From Spirochaetaceae bacterium (GTDB taxonomy: Bacteria > Spirochaetota > Spirochaetia > Treponematales > Breznakiellaceae), in contig JAIRSS010000091.1 of the NCBI GenBank assembly GCA_031255315.1, forward strand, positions 1-12,201: a stretch of DNA of 12,201 bases, in the 5' to 3' direction. This document shows, in pieces, positions 1-8,002 of this stretch; positions within the stretch are counted from its first letter, which is position 1; each line of letters begins with the position of its first letter. Under the pieces are notes generated by a model. That model was not told the origin of the DNA. It saw only the letters and a list, made by a program, of their open reading frames with translations, and searched no databases. The translations under genes were made by a program, and so were the position numbers.

Positions 1-7
1 GAACGCC

Positions 8-28
8 GTTGCGGGGCCCCTGTACGCC
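8..28. repeat. GC-rich flanking repeat, left copy (imperfect)
   Basis: The 11-mer GTTGCGGGGCC followed after three bases by GTACGCC is found again at 804-826, downstream of the first gene, where the two blocks are separated by five bases. The copies therefore bracket the hypothetical gene at about 800-bp distance. The right copy forms part of a terminator; the left copy could be the 3' end of a similar gene lying outside the window. A small hairpin (CCGCC, TGA, GGCGG at 27-39) follows the left copy. Chance similarity of GC-rich sequence is not excluded. Confidence 0.4.
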
Positions 29-42
29 GCCTGAGGCGGGTC

Positions 43-72
43 TTGAAATACTAGACTTGGGTTTAGTATTGT
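43..72 (+). promoter_or_regulatory. Possible sigma-70 promoter with overlapping dyad
   Basis: TTGAAA at 43-48 and TATTGT at 67-72 are separated by 18 bp, giving a weak but plausible -35/-10 pair for the hypothetical gene starting at 128. The spacer is occupied by an inverted repeat: TACTAGAC at 49-56 pairs with GTTTAGTA at 61-68 around a TTGG loop, with one G-T pair. A dyad in this place could be an operator covering the promoter, or simply an RNA hairpin. The promoter call is tentative; no other good pair was seen upstream of the gene. Confidence 0.3.
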
Positions 73-127
73 TGAAGTGAGTTTAGAAGTTGCAGACTAC
101 GATGTTTCAGTTCAGGAGGAAAGAAAT

Positions 128-790
128 ATGGCTGACTGGATTCCCAAAAAGGAACAGGATTTTGTCGATTTATGCCACAAATGGGCGGCGGTATTTGCCG
201 ATACGGCGCAGACCGCCGCTTTCGGATGGGATCAGGCGGAATGTACGGATATTGGCGGAAAGATTACCGCGTTTCTAAGCGCCCGGAGCGCGTACGAAGT
301 GGACAATTCCTCGGCGAAACGCCTCTCCAAGGACGAGGCGAAGAAGGAAACAATACGCGCTATGCGGGATTTCGCCAATTCTTCTATCCGGTTCAATAAA
401 AAAATAGACGATCCCGCCAAATTGGTCATGGGCATACACCCAAAGGACGCCACGCCGACGATCCACGGTCCGCCTGCGAGCCAGCCCGACACGGTGGTTG
501 AAAATTCCAGCAATCATTATGAGCATAAGGTAAAGGCCATAAACCATGAGACCGGGGACGCCGGTAAACCGGCGGACGCGTACGGAGTGCGCTATGCGTG
601 GCAGGTGGGCGGAGAGAAGCCCGCTTCCGGCGCGGACTTGGGCAAAATGAAATTTAACCGGAAGACGGCGCTGATTATCACCCACACGGAAGCGGACAAG
701 GGGAAACCAGCCTATTACGCCACCTGCTACGAAAACGGCAAGGGCGACACCGGGCCCTGGTCCCCGGTGGAAGAAGCCTTTATCGGCTGA
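128..790 (+). CDS. Hypothetical protein, helical N-terminus and beta-rich C-terminal domain
   Basis: A 220-residue protein of unknown function. The start at 128 is chosen because AGGAGGA at 114-120 lies seven bases upstream; an upstream in-frame start at 77 would add 17 residues but has no ribosome binding site. There is no signal peptide or membrane segment, so it is probably cytoplasmic. Residues 1-105 look mainly helical and charged. After a proline-rich linker (about residues 106-125), residues 130-220 look beta-rich, with a YGVRYAWQVGG stretch and a C-terminal GPWSP motif reminiscent of fibronectin-III-like folds. From memory, similar proteins occur in multiple copies in environmental treponemes and some Bacteroidetes, without known function. 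It has its own terminator at 807-845, so it seems to be a single-gene unit. Coding is firm; function is unknown. Confidence 0.85.
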   Translation: MADWIPKKEQDFVDLCHKWAAVFADTAQTAAFGWDQAECTDIGGKITAFLSARSAYEVDNSSAKRLSKDEAKKETIRAMRDFANSSIRFNKKIDDPAKLVMGIHPKDATPTIHGPPASQPDTVVENSSNHYEHKVKAINHETGDAGKPADAYGVRYAWQVGGEKPASGADLGKMKFNRKTALIITHTEADKGKPAYYATCYENGKGDTGPWSPVEEAFIG

Positions 791-803
791 TTGTGGGTTG
801 GCG

Positions 804-826
804 GTTGCGGGGCCGCTTGGTACGCC
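804..826. repeat. GC-rich flanking repeat, right copy (imperfect)
   Basis: GTTGCGGGGCC at 804-814 and GTACGCC at 820-826 match the left copy at 8-28 with a two-base length difference in the middle. This copy overlaps the left arm and loop of the terminator that follows the hypothetical gene. The arrangement would fit a duplicated gene-plus-terminator cassette whose previous unit ends at the left edge of the window. Confidence 0.4.
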
Positions 827-845
827 CTATGCCCCGCGCTTTTTT
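807..845 (+). terminator. Intrinsic terminator of the hypothetical gene
   Basis: GCGGGGC at 807-813 is perfectly complementary to GCCCCGC at 831-837, with a 17-nt loop, followed by GC and a run of six T (840-845). It starts 16 bases after the stop codon of the gene ending at 790. A GC-rich stem plus T run is the classical Rho-independent layout, although the loop is longer than usual. Confidence 0.7.
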
Positions 846-1047
846 ATGATGGAAACAGTAACAAGCGGCGCCTTCGGGAATCGTATAACTGGCGGGACGA
901 GGCGGCGGGGCGCAACAACTCGGGCCTGACGGCTGTAATATACGACGGAGATCAAACTGAACATAAAACAAGTATCATATATGCGGCTGTTCCAAAACCT
1001 CACCGATAGAACAGCCTTGCTGGTTGACCGGTGTTAGTGCGGCGGGC
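846..1047. other. Intergenic leader upstream of tamB
   Basis: About 200 bases without a convincing gene. The only + strand reading frame here begins at a TTG at 791 without a ribosome binding site, runs through the terminator, and has low-complexity composition, so I do not call it. The promoter of the tamB-mutS operon should lie here, but I could not find a -35/-10 pair of good quality; TATCAT at 973-978 could be a -10 box, with no matching -35. The notable structure is the inverted repeat at 985-1016. Confidence 0.5.
985..1016 (+). promoter_or_regulatory. Perfect 8-bp inverted repeat before tamB
   Basis: GGCTGTTC at 985-992 and GAACAGCC at 1009-1016 are exact reverse complements separated by 16 bases. 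No T run follows, so it is not a standard terminator. It ends 31 bases before the tamB start and could be an mRNA leader hairpin or a binding site for a dimeric regulator of the envelope operon. No regulator can be named from the sequence. Confidence 0.45.
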
Positions 1048-4000
1048 ATGGAGAACAATCGTTTAACGCGCATACTTTCTACTATTCTTGTCTTTATGGC
1101 CCTGGCGGGTCTTACGGTTGTGATCCTGCGGCCCGTGCAGAAGGGCTTTTTCGTAAAAATGACGGCCCTGCGGGATGAGCTTATCGCCCAGGGAGAAACT
1201 TTCCTGGGCATGAAGATCAAATACTCCGCTATGGGGCCTTCCCTTTTCAGCGTCCTTGACGTGCGGGACGTGGGGATTTACGGGTCCGCGGAGGATCCCC
1301 TGGTTTCCCTTGCCCGGGCGCGGATCTCCTTCTCCCTTTGGGGCCTCCTTCAGGGGCGGGGCGCCGGGGCCCTCCGGTCAATCCGCCTGGATAGCCCGGA
1401 GGTTTCCCTGGACCTTGACCGCGCCGGGGAATTGAAAACCCTGCTTGCGAAGATCAGGGAACCGGAGGACCGCGTTCCCGGCCCGGCGCCTGCGGATGAA
1501 GGCGCCGGGAATTGGCTTGCCGGTTTTTCCGGGGATATGAGTCTTATAATACGGGGCGGCGGGGGGGCGCTCATAACGGGGGGGAACCGGTTTTCCTTTT
1601 CCGGGTTTAACTTGGAAGCGTCCATCCAGGGAACCGTCATCTCGCTCAGAGGCAAAGCGGACGGAACCGCGTTCCTGGCAGCCTTCTTAGACCAGCCCTT
1701 GAGTCTGGGGATGAGCGGCAGGATCAGCGGGAAACTGGATACCCGGCTCAGGGAGGGAACGCTGGCCTTAGCCGTCCCCTCGGTTGCCGGAGACAGGTTC
1801 AGCTTCAGGCCCCTTCAGTTTGACGTCGCCCTGGATACGGAAAAGATAGAAATTCAAAAAAACGGGGAACGCGGCCCCTGGGCCAGCAGTTCCTGGGACC
1901 TTTCCCTGGGGTATAACTTCAACGCCCGGTATTTTTTCGGGCGTTTTGAGGGACGGGATCTTACCCCCCGGTTTTTTCTTTCCCTGTCGGGTCCCTGGGA
2001 ACAGTACGCCCCCATCCTCGGCCTAAGCGTTAACGGCGCGGCGTCCTTCGAGGCGTCCGCCCGGGACGGCGTTTCCTATACTCTGGACCTTTCCGGCGAA
2101 TTGGGGAAAATCTTCCCAATCGACGGCGTTTCTTACGCCGTTACCGCAGCGGGCGACGGAGAGCGCGCATATTTTCGCCGCCTGTCCCTCGGGTTTCCCC
2201 AGGGGGAGATAGGGTATACCGGGAGCGTCGAATTTGCCACCCCGTCCCTAAACGGCGGCGTCACCATACGCGATTTCAGTTTGGCCCCGGCCCCGAATTC
2301 CGCTGATTCTGGAGGCGGGTCAGGCGGGGATCTGATAAACGCGGACCTGCGGGTGATCTCCTCCGGACGCTCGGTCGCCCTCTTTGGGAACGACGTATCT
2401 ATGGGCCCGGTTCTCTTTACCGCCCTGGACGCGGATATACAGTGGAAAGATCAGGGGGCCGCCTTCGATGTTTCCGTTTTGCGGTTCGCCGGCGCGGACG
2501 ACTATGGGGAGGGAAGGATACGCAGCTTTTCCGTGGAAGGTTCCCTGGATTACGAGCCCCGGCATCTTCAAGCAAGCCTAATCTTTGATACGTTTTCCGT
2601 GGACGACATTCTTGGTATGTTCCGCCCCCTGGCAATAACCCCTCCCCTTCCCGGGCTCGCGTCCCCGATTGCCGCCGATACGTCGATTACGGCGGAGATT
2701 TTCGTAACTACCGATTTTGAGCAAATTCAGTACAACGCGCCCCGCATCGTACTTGCCTATCAAGGGGAGGGGCGTTCATTTTTCGCGGTGGCCTCTGTTT
2801 CCGGGACGAACCGGCGTTTTGAATTAAACGAAAGCCGCGTCGTCCTGTCCGGCGGCGCGGCTGAAGCATCGGGATATGTGGACTTCCACAATCCCAACGA
2901 CATCGCCTTTTCCCTGGCGGGTTCCTATCAGGACATGTACTATCAGTTTGAGGGGGCCGTGCTGGATCAGCGATCTCTAAGCGTTCAGGGTTCCTACGGT
3001 CTTGCGGCCTACATTACCCGGAGCCCTTCCGGCGGTTATTCCGGGTATATCGAGGCGGGCTCCATTCCCATCCTGCTCAACGGACAATTTTCCCGGGTAA
3101 ATTTTCTATCCTCTCTGCGGTACGACTCTCCCGAATCCTGGTTCCTGGACTTAAATCGGCTGGAAATAAACGAACTGGCGACTCCGGCGAGTCCATCCGC
3201 TTCCCTGCGGCTTTCCGGGCGCGCGGATCAGGAGGGTCTGACTTTTTACAACATCATTTTTGACGACGGCCGGGGGGTCCTTTTTGGTAATGCCGACGTT
3301 TCCTGGCACAGCGCCCTGGAGGGGGAGCGGACGGCCGTTACGGTTTCCCTCCATGTAGAGGATCCGCAGGGTCAGGAATTCTATAATCTGGAAGGGATTT
3401 ACGAAGACGGCGTCGTGGATGTGAGCGTAACGGGCCAGGAAATGCAGTTGGGGCGGGTGTCGTCGGCCATTCCTTCCGCCCTGGCCAACGGAGAGGGGCG
3501 GCTGCACTGGACGATAGGCGGATCCTACGAAGCGACGGCGGTTCTATCGTCCCTTATCGCCCGGTATAACGATGCCTTTGTATCGCTTTCGGCAGAGGCG
3601 TCCCTTACGGAAGACGATCTGACGATCCGTAATCTCCAGATGAGCTATGGGGATATTAAAGCGGAGTTGCCCCTGTTCCGCTTAGACCGCCAGGACGCTG
3701 AGGTTCGGCTCCAGGGACAAATTCAGGGAATCGCCCTGGGCCGGAAAATTGACGGGTCCTTCACCGCGGAAGCGGACTTCCAGCCCTTCACGGGCTGGCG
3801 TACTCTGGGAGAGGCGCTGAATTCTTTCTCCGGCTCCTTTGCGGTGGACCGTATCCGCATTGACGCGCTGGAGCTTGCGGAACCCTTTCGCGTAGTGTTT
3901 TTCCGGAACGAATCCCTTATCTCCCTTTCCGGCGGCCCCCAGGATATGATGCGGTTCCGCATTACCCGGGAGGGGGCCTTCTACGCCGGAATTTCCTCCC

Positions 4001-5469
4001 CGTCTCCCATCAGGGGCGCGGTAACCGGAACTATTGCCGACAATATGATAGACGCCCGCGCGTCAAACCTGTATGTCGATCTGACGGCCTTGGGCCGTCT
4101 TTTACCGCGTAAGGAAGTAGTCGCCCTTACCGGCGGCATGGTTAACGGTTCAATAGATATACGGGGGTCTGTGGGAGACCCGGAATTCTTCGGGACGGCC
4201 CAGGGAAACAGCGTCCGCCTTGAAATTCCCCAGTATATGGGCGCGGAACTTGGGCCGGCCCCTATAAACGTGGTTCTTGACGGGAATGAAATGCATTTTG
4301 GCCCTATCATTGTGCCTGCGGGAACGGGATACGGCGAGGTTTCAGGCTGGTTCCGGTTTGACCGGTGGATTCCCAACACCTTCAGCATAGATATTACCGT
4401 TCTTCCGGAATATTCCGTTCCCTTTGATTTTGAAATTTTGGGGGTCGTCGCCCACGGGGGCGCGTCGGGCTTCCTGAATGTGTTTGTGGAAGATTCCCGG
4501 CTGCACCTTCTCGGAAATATATTGGGAGAAGATACGGAAATCATCCTGGACGCCCAGGGAATCAACGCCGCCATGAACCAGTCTATGACGGACATTACGG
4601 GGGTCATTACGGATTTTACCCTGACCACCGGCAGAAAAGTGGAATTTTTTTGGCCTACGGCGGAGTATCCCTTGTTGCAGGCCTCCGCCGCGGCCGGGAC
4701 GGTGGTAAAAATCACGAGCGATTCCGAAACCAGCCGGTTTTCTATCAACGGAGATATTGACATTAGGAGCGGCTCCCTGTTTTACGGGCAGCGAAGTTTT
4801 TATATTCGCGAGGGGACCCTTTCGTTTAACGAAAACGAGATCCAGTTTGATCCCCGGCTTACCGTACGGGCGGAAACGCGGGACCGTATTGACGACGAGC
4901 CGGTTACCATTTCTTTGATCGTGGACAACGCCCCGTTGAGGTCGTTCACCCCCCGGTTTGAGGCCAGCCCTCCGCTTTCCCAGGTTGAAATTCTCTCCCT
5001 CTTGGGGCAAAACCTGACCGGCCTCCCCGCGGAAGGCGGGGAAGGGGTGGGAGTCCAGAACATCGTATTTTCAGGCGTTGATTTCTTGTCCCAATCCGTC
5101 GTGTTCCGCCCGCTGGAGCGGATAATCCGCAACGTTACCGGCCTGGATATGTTCAGCTTCCGGTTTCCCATCGCGCAAAATTTCATTGCCTCTCAATGGA
5201 TCCCGATTGACAATGAGAGGAGGGGTAACTATTTTGATAATACCGCTGTTTTCTTTGGTAAGTACGTTAGTTCAGATATGTTTGTTCAGGGCAGTGTTTT
5301 ATTGCAGTATGATGAGAATAACCTGGAAATGGGGGGGTATACCTTTGAGGCGGATCTGGGTATAGAACTCCGCAGCCCCTTATTCGATATCCGATGGAAT
5401 GTCTCACCCCTCAACTATCAGACATTTTTTGACGCGTCGTTCACATTGACGTGGAGATGGCTGTTTTAA
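1048..5469 (+). CDS. tamB: TamB-like translocation and assembly module protein (AsmA/DUF490 family)
   Basis: A 1473-residue envelope protein, first gene of the tamB-bamA-ompH-mutS cluster. Residues 9-27 form one hydrophobic helix after a short basic N-terminus, giving a signal anchor that would hold the protein in the inner membrane with the rest in the periplasm. Most of the protein is a long succession of beta strands, as expected of the elongated groove of TamB/AsmA-like proteins, which bridge inner and outer membrane and are implicated in outer-membrane protein assembly or lipid transport. The C-terminal third carries DUF490/TamB features: GSLFYGQ near residue 1242, IREGTLSF soon after, then SPPLSQVEILSLL and an aromatic C-terminus (RWLF). 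ATG at 1048 is preferred to the in-frame TTG at 1024 because the hydrophobic anchor then begins close to the N-terminus; its ribosome binding site is weak (GGCGGG). A Gly/Ser-rich linker lies near residues 420-428. Its adjacency to bamA supports the assignment; which substrate it handles is unknown. Confidence 0.88.
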   Translation: MENNRLTRILSTILVFMALAGLTVVILRPVQKGFFVKMTALRDELIAQGETFLGMKIKYSAMGPSLFSVLDVRDVGIYGSAEDPLVSLARARISFSLWGLLQGRGAGALRSIRLDSPEVSLDLDRAGELKTLLAKIREPEDRVPGPAPADEGAGNWLAGFSGDMSLIIRGGGGALITGGNRFSFSGFNLEASIQGTVISLRGKADGTAFLAAFLDQPLSLGMSGRISGKLDTRLREGTLALAVPSVAGDRFSFRPLQFDVALDTEKIEIQKNGERGPWASSSWDLSLGYNFNARYFFGRFEGRDLTPRFFLSLSGPWEQYAPILGLSVNGAASFEASARDGVSYTLDLSGELGKIFPIDGVSYAVTAAGDGERAYFRRLSLGFPQGEIGYTGSVEFATPSLNGGVTIRDFSLAPAPNSADSGGGSGGDLINADLRVISSGRSVALFGNDVSMGPVLFTALDADIQWKDQGAAFDVSVLRFAGADDYGEGRIRSFSVEGSLDYEPRHLQASLIFDTFSVDDILGMFRPLAITPPLPGLASPIAADTSITAEIFVTTDFEQIQYNAPRIVLAYQGEGRSFFAVASVSGTNRRFELNESRVVLSGGAAEASGYVDFHNPNDIAFSLAGSYQDMYYQFEGAVLDQRSLSVQGSYGLAAYITRSPSGGYSGYIEAGSIPILLNGQFSRVNFLSSLRYDSPESWFLDLNRLEINELATPASPSASLRLSGRADQEGLTFYNIIFDDGRGVLFGNADVSWHSALEGERTAVTVSLHVEDPQGQEFYNLEGIYEDGVVDVSVTGQEMQLGRVSSAIPSALANGEGRLHWTIGGSYEATAVLSSLIARYNDAFVSLSAEASLTEDDLTIRNLQMSYGDIKAELPLFRLDRQDAEVRLQGQIQGIALGRKIDGSFTAEADFQPFTGWRTLGEALNSFSGSFAVDRIRIDALELAEPFRVVFFRNESLISLSGGPQDMMRFRITREGAFYAGISSPSPIRGAVTGTIADNMIDARASNLYVDLTALGRLLPRKEVVALTGGMVNGSIDIRGSVGDPEFFGTAQGNSVRLEIPQYMGAELGPAPINVVLDGNEMHFGPIIVPAGTGYGEVSGWFRFDRWIPNTFSIDITVLPEYSVPFDFEILGVVAHGGASGFLNVFVEDSRLHLLGNILGEDTEIILDAQGINAAMNQSMTDITGVITDFTLTTGRKVEFFWPTAEYPLLQASAAAGTVVKITSDSETSRFSINGDIDIRSGSLFYGQRSFYIREGTLSFNENEIQFDPRLTVRAETRDRIDDEPVTISLIVDNAPLRSFTPRFEASPPLSQVEILSLLGQNLTGLPAEGGEGVGVQNIVFSGVDFLSQSVVFRPLERIIRNVTGLDMFSFRFPIAQNFIASQWIPIDNERRGNYFDNTAVFFGKYVSSDMFVQGSVLLQYDENNLEMGGYTFEADLGIELRSPLFDIRWNVSPLNYQTFFDASFTLTWRWLF

Positions 5470-5485
5470 TTCAGAAGGAGTTTAG

Positions 5486-7984
5486 ATGCGCGGAAGTTTA
5501 GGTCTTGCACAAAGATTAGGTTTTGTACGAGCGGCGGTTTGCATCCTGTTAACGGCGGGGTCAGTATTTGCCCAGGAATCCGGGGAATGGTATTTGGACA
5601 AACCGATACGAAACGTAATTTTTGAAGGGCTCAACCATGTCAAAAAATCGGAACTGGACGGCGTCATTGAGCCGTTCCTGGGCCGGGCCTTTTCCGATGA
5701 GGTTTTCTGGGAACTTCAGGGGCGAATTTACGCGCTGGAATACTTTGAAACGATAGCTCCCAGCGCGGTACCGGCGGATTCAACCGGTACGGAGGTGGTG
5801 ATCCGCTTTGTGGTTACTGAACGGCCTACCGTTTCCCGGATAAATTTTGTGGGCAACAGCGGCCTTCGCCGCAGCGAGCTTTTGGACGCGATCACCATTA
5901 AAGTGAACGACGTGGCGAACCAGCTTAAACTTAAAGCCGATGAGACGGCCCTGGCCAACAAATACCTGGAAAAGGGGTATCCCGATATTCGTATCCGCTC
6001 CGAAACTCAGGAGGGCCGGGATGGAACCATCATCGTTACCTTTTTTGTTACCGAAGGGGATAAGGTAACGATAAGCGCCCTTAATTTTGAGGGAAACGCC
6101 GTCTTCTCGGACCGGGCGCTCAGAGGACGGCTTTCCTTAAAAATCAAAGGCCTTTTAAATGACGGCGCGTTTCAAGAAGCCAAACTTGTCGCTGACCGGG
6201 CCGCCGTTACCCAGTATTACCATGACCGGGGATATATAGACGCCGAAGTAACCGACGTGATTCGGGACGCTCATAAAGACGAAAAAGGCAACAACGTCAT
6301 GTCCGTCACCTTCAGGATATATGAAGGGCGAATCTACAATTTCGGCGGAGTTACCTTTGAAGGCAACCGGATCTTTTCAACCGAACAGCTTGGGGATTTG
6401 ATTTATTCTAGACCAGGAGACACGGTAAACGCCCGGCGGGTGGAAGCGGATATGCAGCGGGTGGCGGATCTGTACTACGAAAACGGATATATCTTCAACA
6501 CCATAACCCCGGAGCCCCGGCGGGATCCTGAGGCCGGCAGTATTTCGTACCACATAACGATAGTGGAACAGGGCAGAGCCCATATCGAACGGATCCTCGT
6601 TGTAGGGAATAACAAAACCAAAGATGCGGTGATATTGAGAGAAATTCCCCTGGAGCCCGGAGACATCTTTTCCAAAACCAAAGTATTGGAAGGAATGAGA
6701 AACCTCTATAATCTTCAGTACTTCTCCATGGTGGCGCCCGATACGCTGCCGGGAAGCACCGGCAACCTGATGGATCTTGTTTTCAATGTGGAGGAACAGC
6801 TCACTACCGATATTCAGTTGGGGATCACCTGGTCGGGCAGTACGGATCCCGATGCCTTCCCCCTATCGGGGCTTTTCAAATTCACCGACCGGAATTTTTT
6901 CGGGTACGGAAACATGGTGAGCGGGGAGATTAACGCGAATCAGGATACTCAAACCTTGTCCCTTTCCTATACCCAGCGGTGGATCTTCGGCCTGCCCTTG
7001 TCAGGCGGGTTTGACTTTACGTTTCAGCATACCAAACGTCTTGCTTTTATGTCCAACGGCCTTTTTAACGGCGATGAAGACGACGCCTATCCCGCCGGTT
7101 TTACTTCCTATGACGACTATGTAAGCCGTAATAAAACCCCGGCCAGAGAATACTTGATGTCCTACGACCAACTCAGCTTTTCCCTGGGCTTTTCCACCGG
7201 TTACCGCTGGCTTACCGGCCTGGGGAATTTAGGGCTCAACGGGGGGATCAGGACCGGATGGATACAAAATAAATACGATGATTCTCTCCAGATGGCTTTT
7301 GATCCCGTGTTGCGGGACCGGAACAGCCGGTTTGTACCCGCCTTGTCCTTTTGGGCGGCGGTTTCCCTGGATCAGCGGGATATCTACTATGATCCCTCCA
7401 GGGGATATTACGGCATTCAGCGGGTGGGATACTACGGCATACTCCCCATAGAACGCGAACACTATTTCAGGACCGATACGAAAGCTGAAGTCTTCTTTAC
7501 ACTCCTTAATCTGCCTATAACGGACACCTATAGTTTTAAAACCGTATTCGGCGTACACGGCGGCGTTTCCTTTATCCTGCCCCAGCCGGGCCGTCAAAGC
7601 CCGGAAATTGAAAATGCGAACAAGCTCTCGGTGGACGGTATGTTCACTGGACGGGGCTGGTCGGGTGAGCGGACGAACCGGGGCAACGCCCTTTTGGAAA
7701 GCTGGGCGGAATTGCGGTTTCCCTTCTTTCCGGGGATACTTTCTTTAGACCTATTCTTCGATGCGGCGGCCAAAACGCAAACGCCCTATGATTTCTTTCA
7801 TAATTTTACGGCGGAGGATTTACGCTTCAGCTTCGGATTCGGACCCCGCCTCTCCATACCCCAATTTCCCCTCAAATTGCAGTTCGCCCGGCGTTTCCGC
7901 ATTGAGGACGGCGGCGTGAAATGGGAGAAGGGGGCTATCGGAATATTTGACTTGGTAGTTTCCTTTACACTCGCTACGTATTAG
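5486..7984 (+). CDS. bamA: Outer-membrane protein assembly factor BamA (Omp85 family)
   Basis: An 832-residue Omp85 protein, the central insertase of the BAM complex that folds beta-barrel proteins into the outer membrane. AAGGAG at 5475-5480 lies five bases before the ATG, 16 bases after tamB. Residues 1-29 are a signal peptide ending VFA with cleavage before Gln30. Five POTRA repeats follow, at about residues 33-112, 113-190, 191-281, 282-363 and 364-438, each recognisable by a phi-x-(F/V)-x-G-N/L-type strand start (VIFEGL, INFVGN, LNFEGN, VTFEGN, ILVVGN). Residues 439-832 form the C-terminal barrel. The loop-6 motif, usually (V/I)RGF/Y, reads GRGW at 722-725. An acidic, tyrosine-rich segment near residues 522-565 is probably a surface loop. 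The C-terminal strand ends FTLATY, with Tyr in place of the more common terminal Phe. In T. pallidum the orthologue TP0326 is the known surface-exposed BamA. Five POTRAs match classical BamA, not TamA (three). Confidence 0.96.
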   Translation: MRGSLGLAQRLGFVRAAVCILLTAGSVFAQESGEWYLDKPIRNVIFEGLNHVKKSELDGVIEPFLGRAFSDEVFWELQGRIYALEYFETIAPSAVPADSTGTEVVIRFVVTERPTVSRINFVGNSGLRRSELLDAITIKVNDVANQLKLKADETALANKYLEKGYPDIRIRSETQEGRDGTIIVTFFVTEGDKVTISALNFEGNAVFSDRALRGRLSLKIKGLLNDGAFQEAKLVADRAAVTQYYHDRGYIDAEVTDVIRDAHKDEKGNNVMSVTFRIYEGRIYNFGGVTFEGNRIFSTEQLGDLIYSRPGDTVNARRVEADMQRVADLYYENGYIFNTITPEPRRDPEAGSISYHITIVEQGRAHIERILVVGNNKTKDAVILREIPLEPGDIFSKTKVLEGMRNLYNLQYFSMVAPDTLPGSTGNLMDLVFNVEEQLTTDIQLGITWSGSTDPDAFPLSGLFKFTDRNFFGYGNMVSGEINANQDTQTLSLSYTQRWIFGLPLSGGFDFTFQHTKRLAFMSNGLFNGDEDDAYPAGFTSYDDYVSRNKTPAREYLMSYDQLSFSLGFSTGYRWLTGLGNLGLNGGIRTGWIQNKYDDSLQMAFDPVLRDRNSRFVPALSFWAAVSLDQRDIYYDPSRGYYGIQRVGYYGILPIEREHYFRTDTKAEVFFTLLNLPITDTYSFKTVFGVHGGVSFILPQPGRQSPEIENANKLSVDGMFTGRGWSGERTNRGNALLESWAELRFPFFPGILSLDLFFDAAAKTQTPYDFFHNFTAEDLRFSFGFGPRLSIPQFPLKLQFARRFRIEDGGVKWEKGAIGIFDLVVSFTLATY

Positions 7985-8002
7985 TATAAGGTGTTAATTG
8001 TG

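Noticed and set aside
791..1009. 72-codon + strand frame after the hypothetical gene
   Set aside because: TTG start without ribosome binding site, and it reads straight through the terminator hairpin and T run at 807-845.
3981..4763. 260-codon open frame on the - strand within tamB
   Set aside because: Antisense shadow of the tamB reading frame; composition rich in Ser, Arg and Pro typical of shadow frames, with no motif.
5486..7984. Possibility that the Omp85 protein is TamA rather than BamA, given the neighbouring tamB
   Set aside because: Five POTRA repeats are visible and TamA has three; the adjacent ompH gene is also typical of bamA loci.
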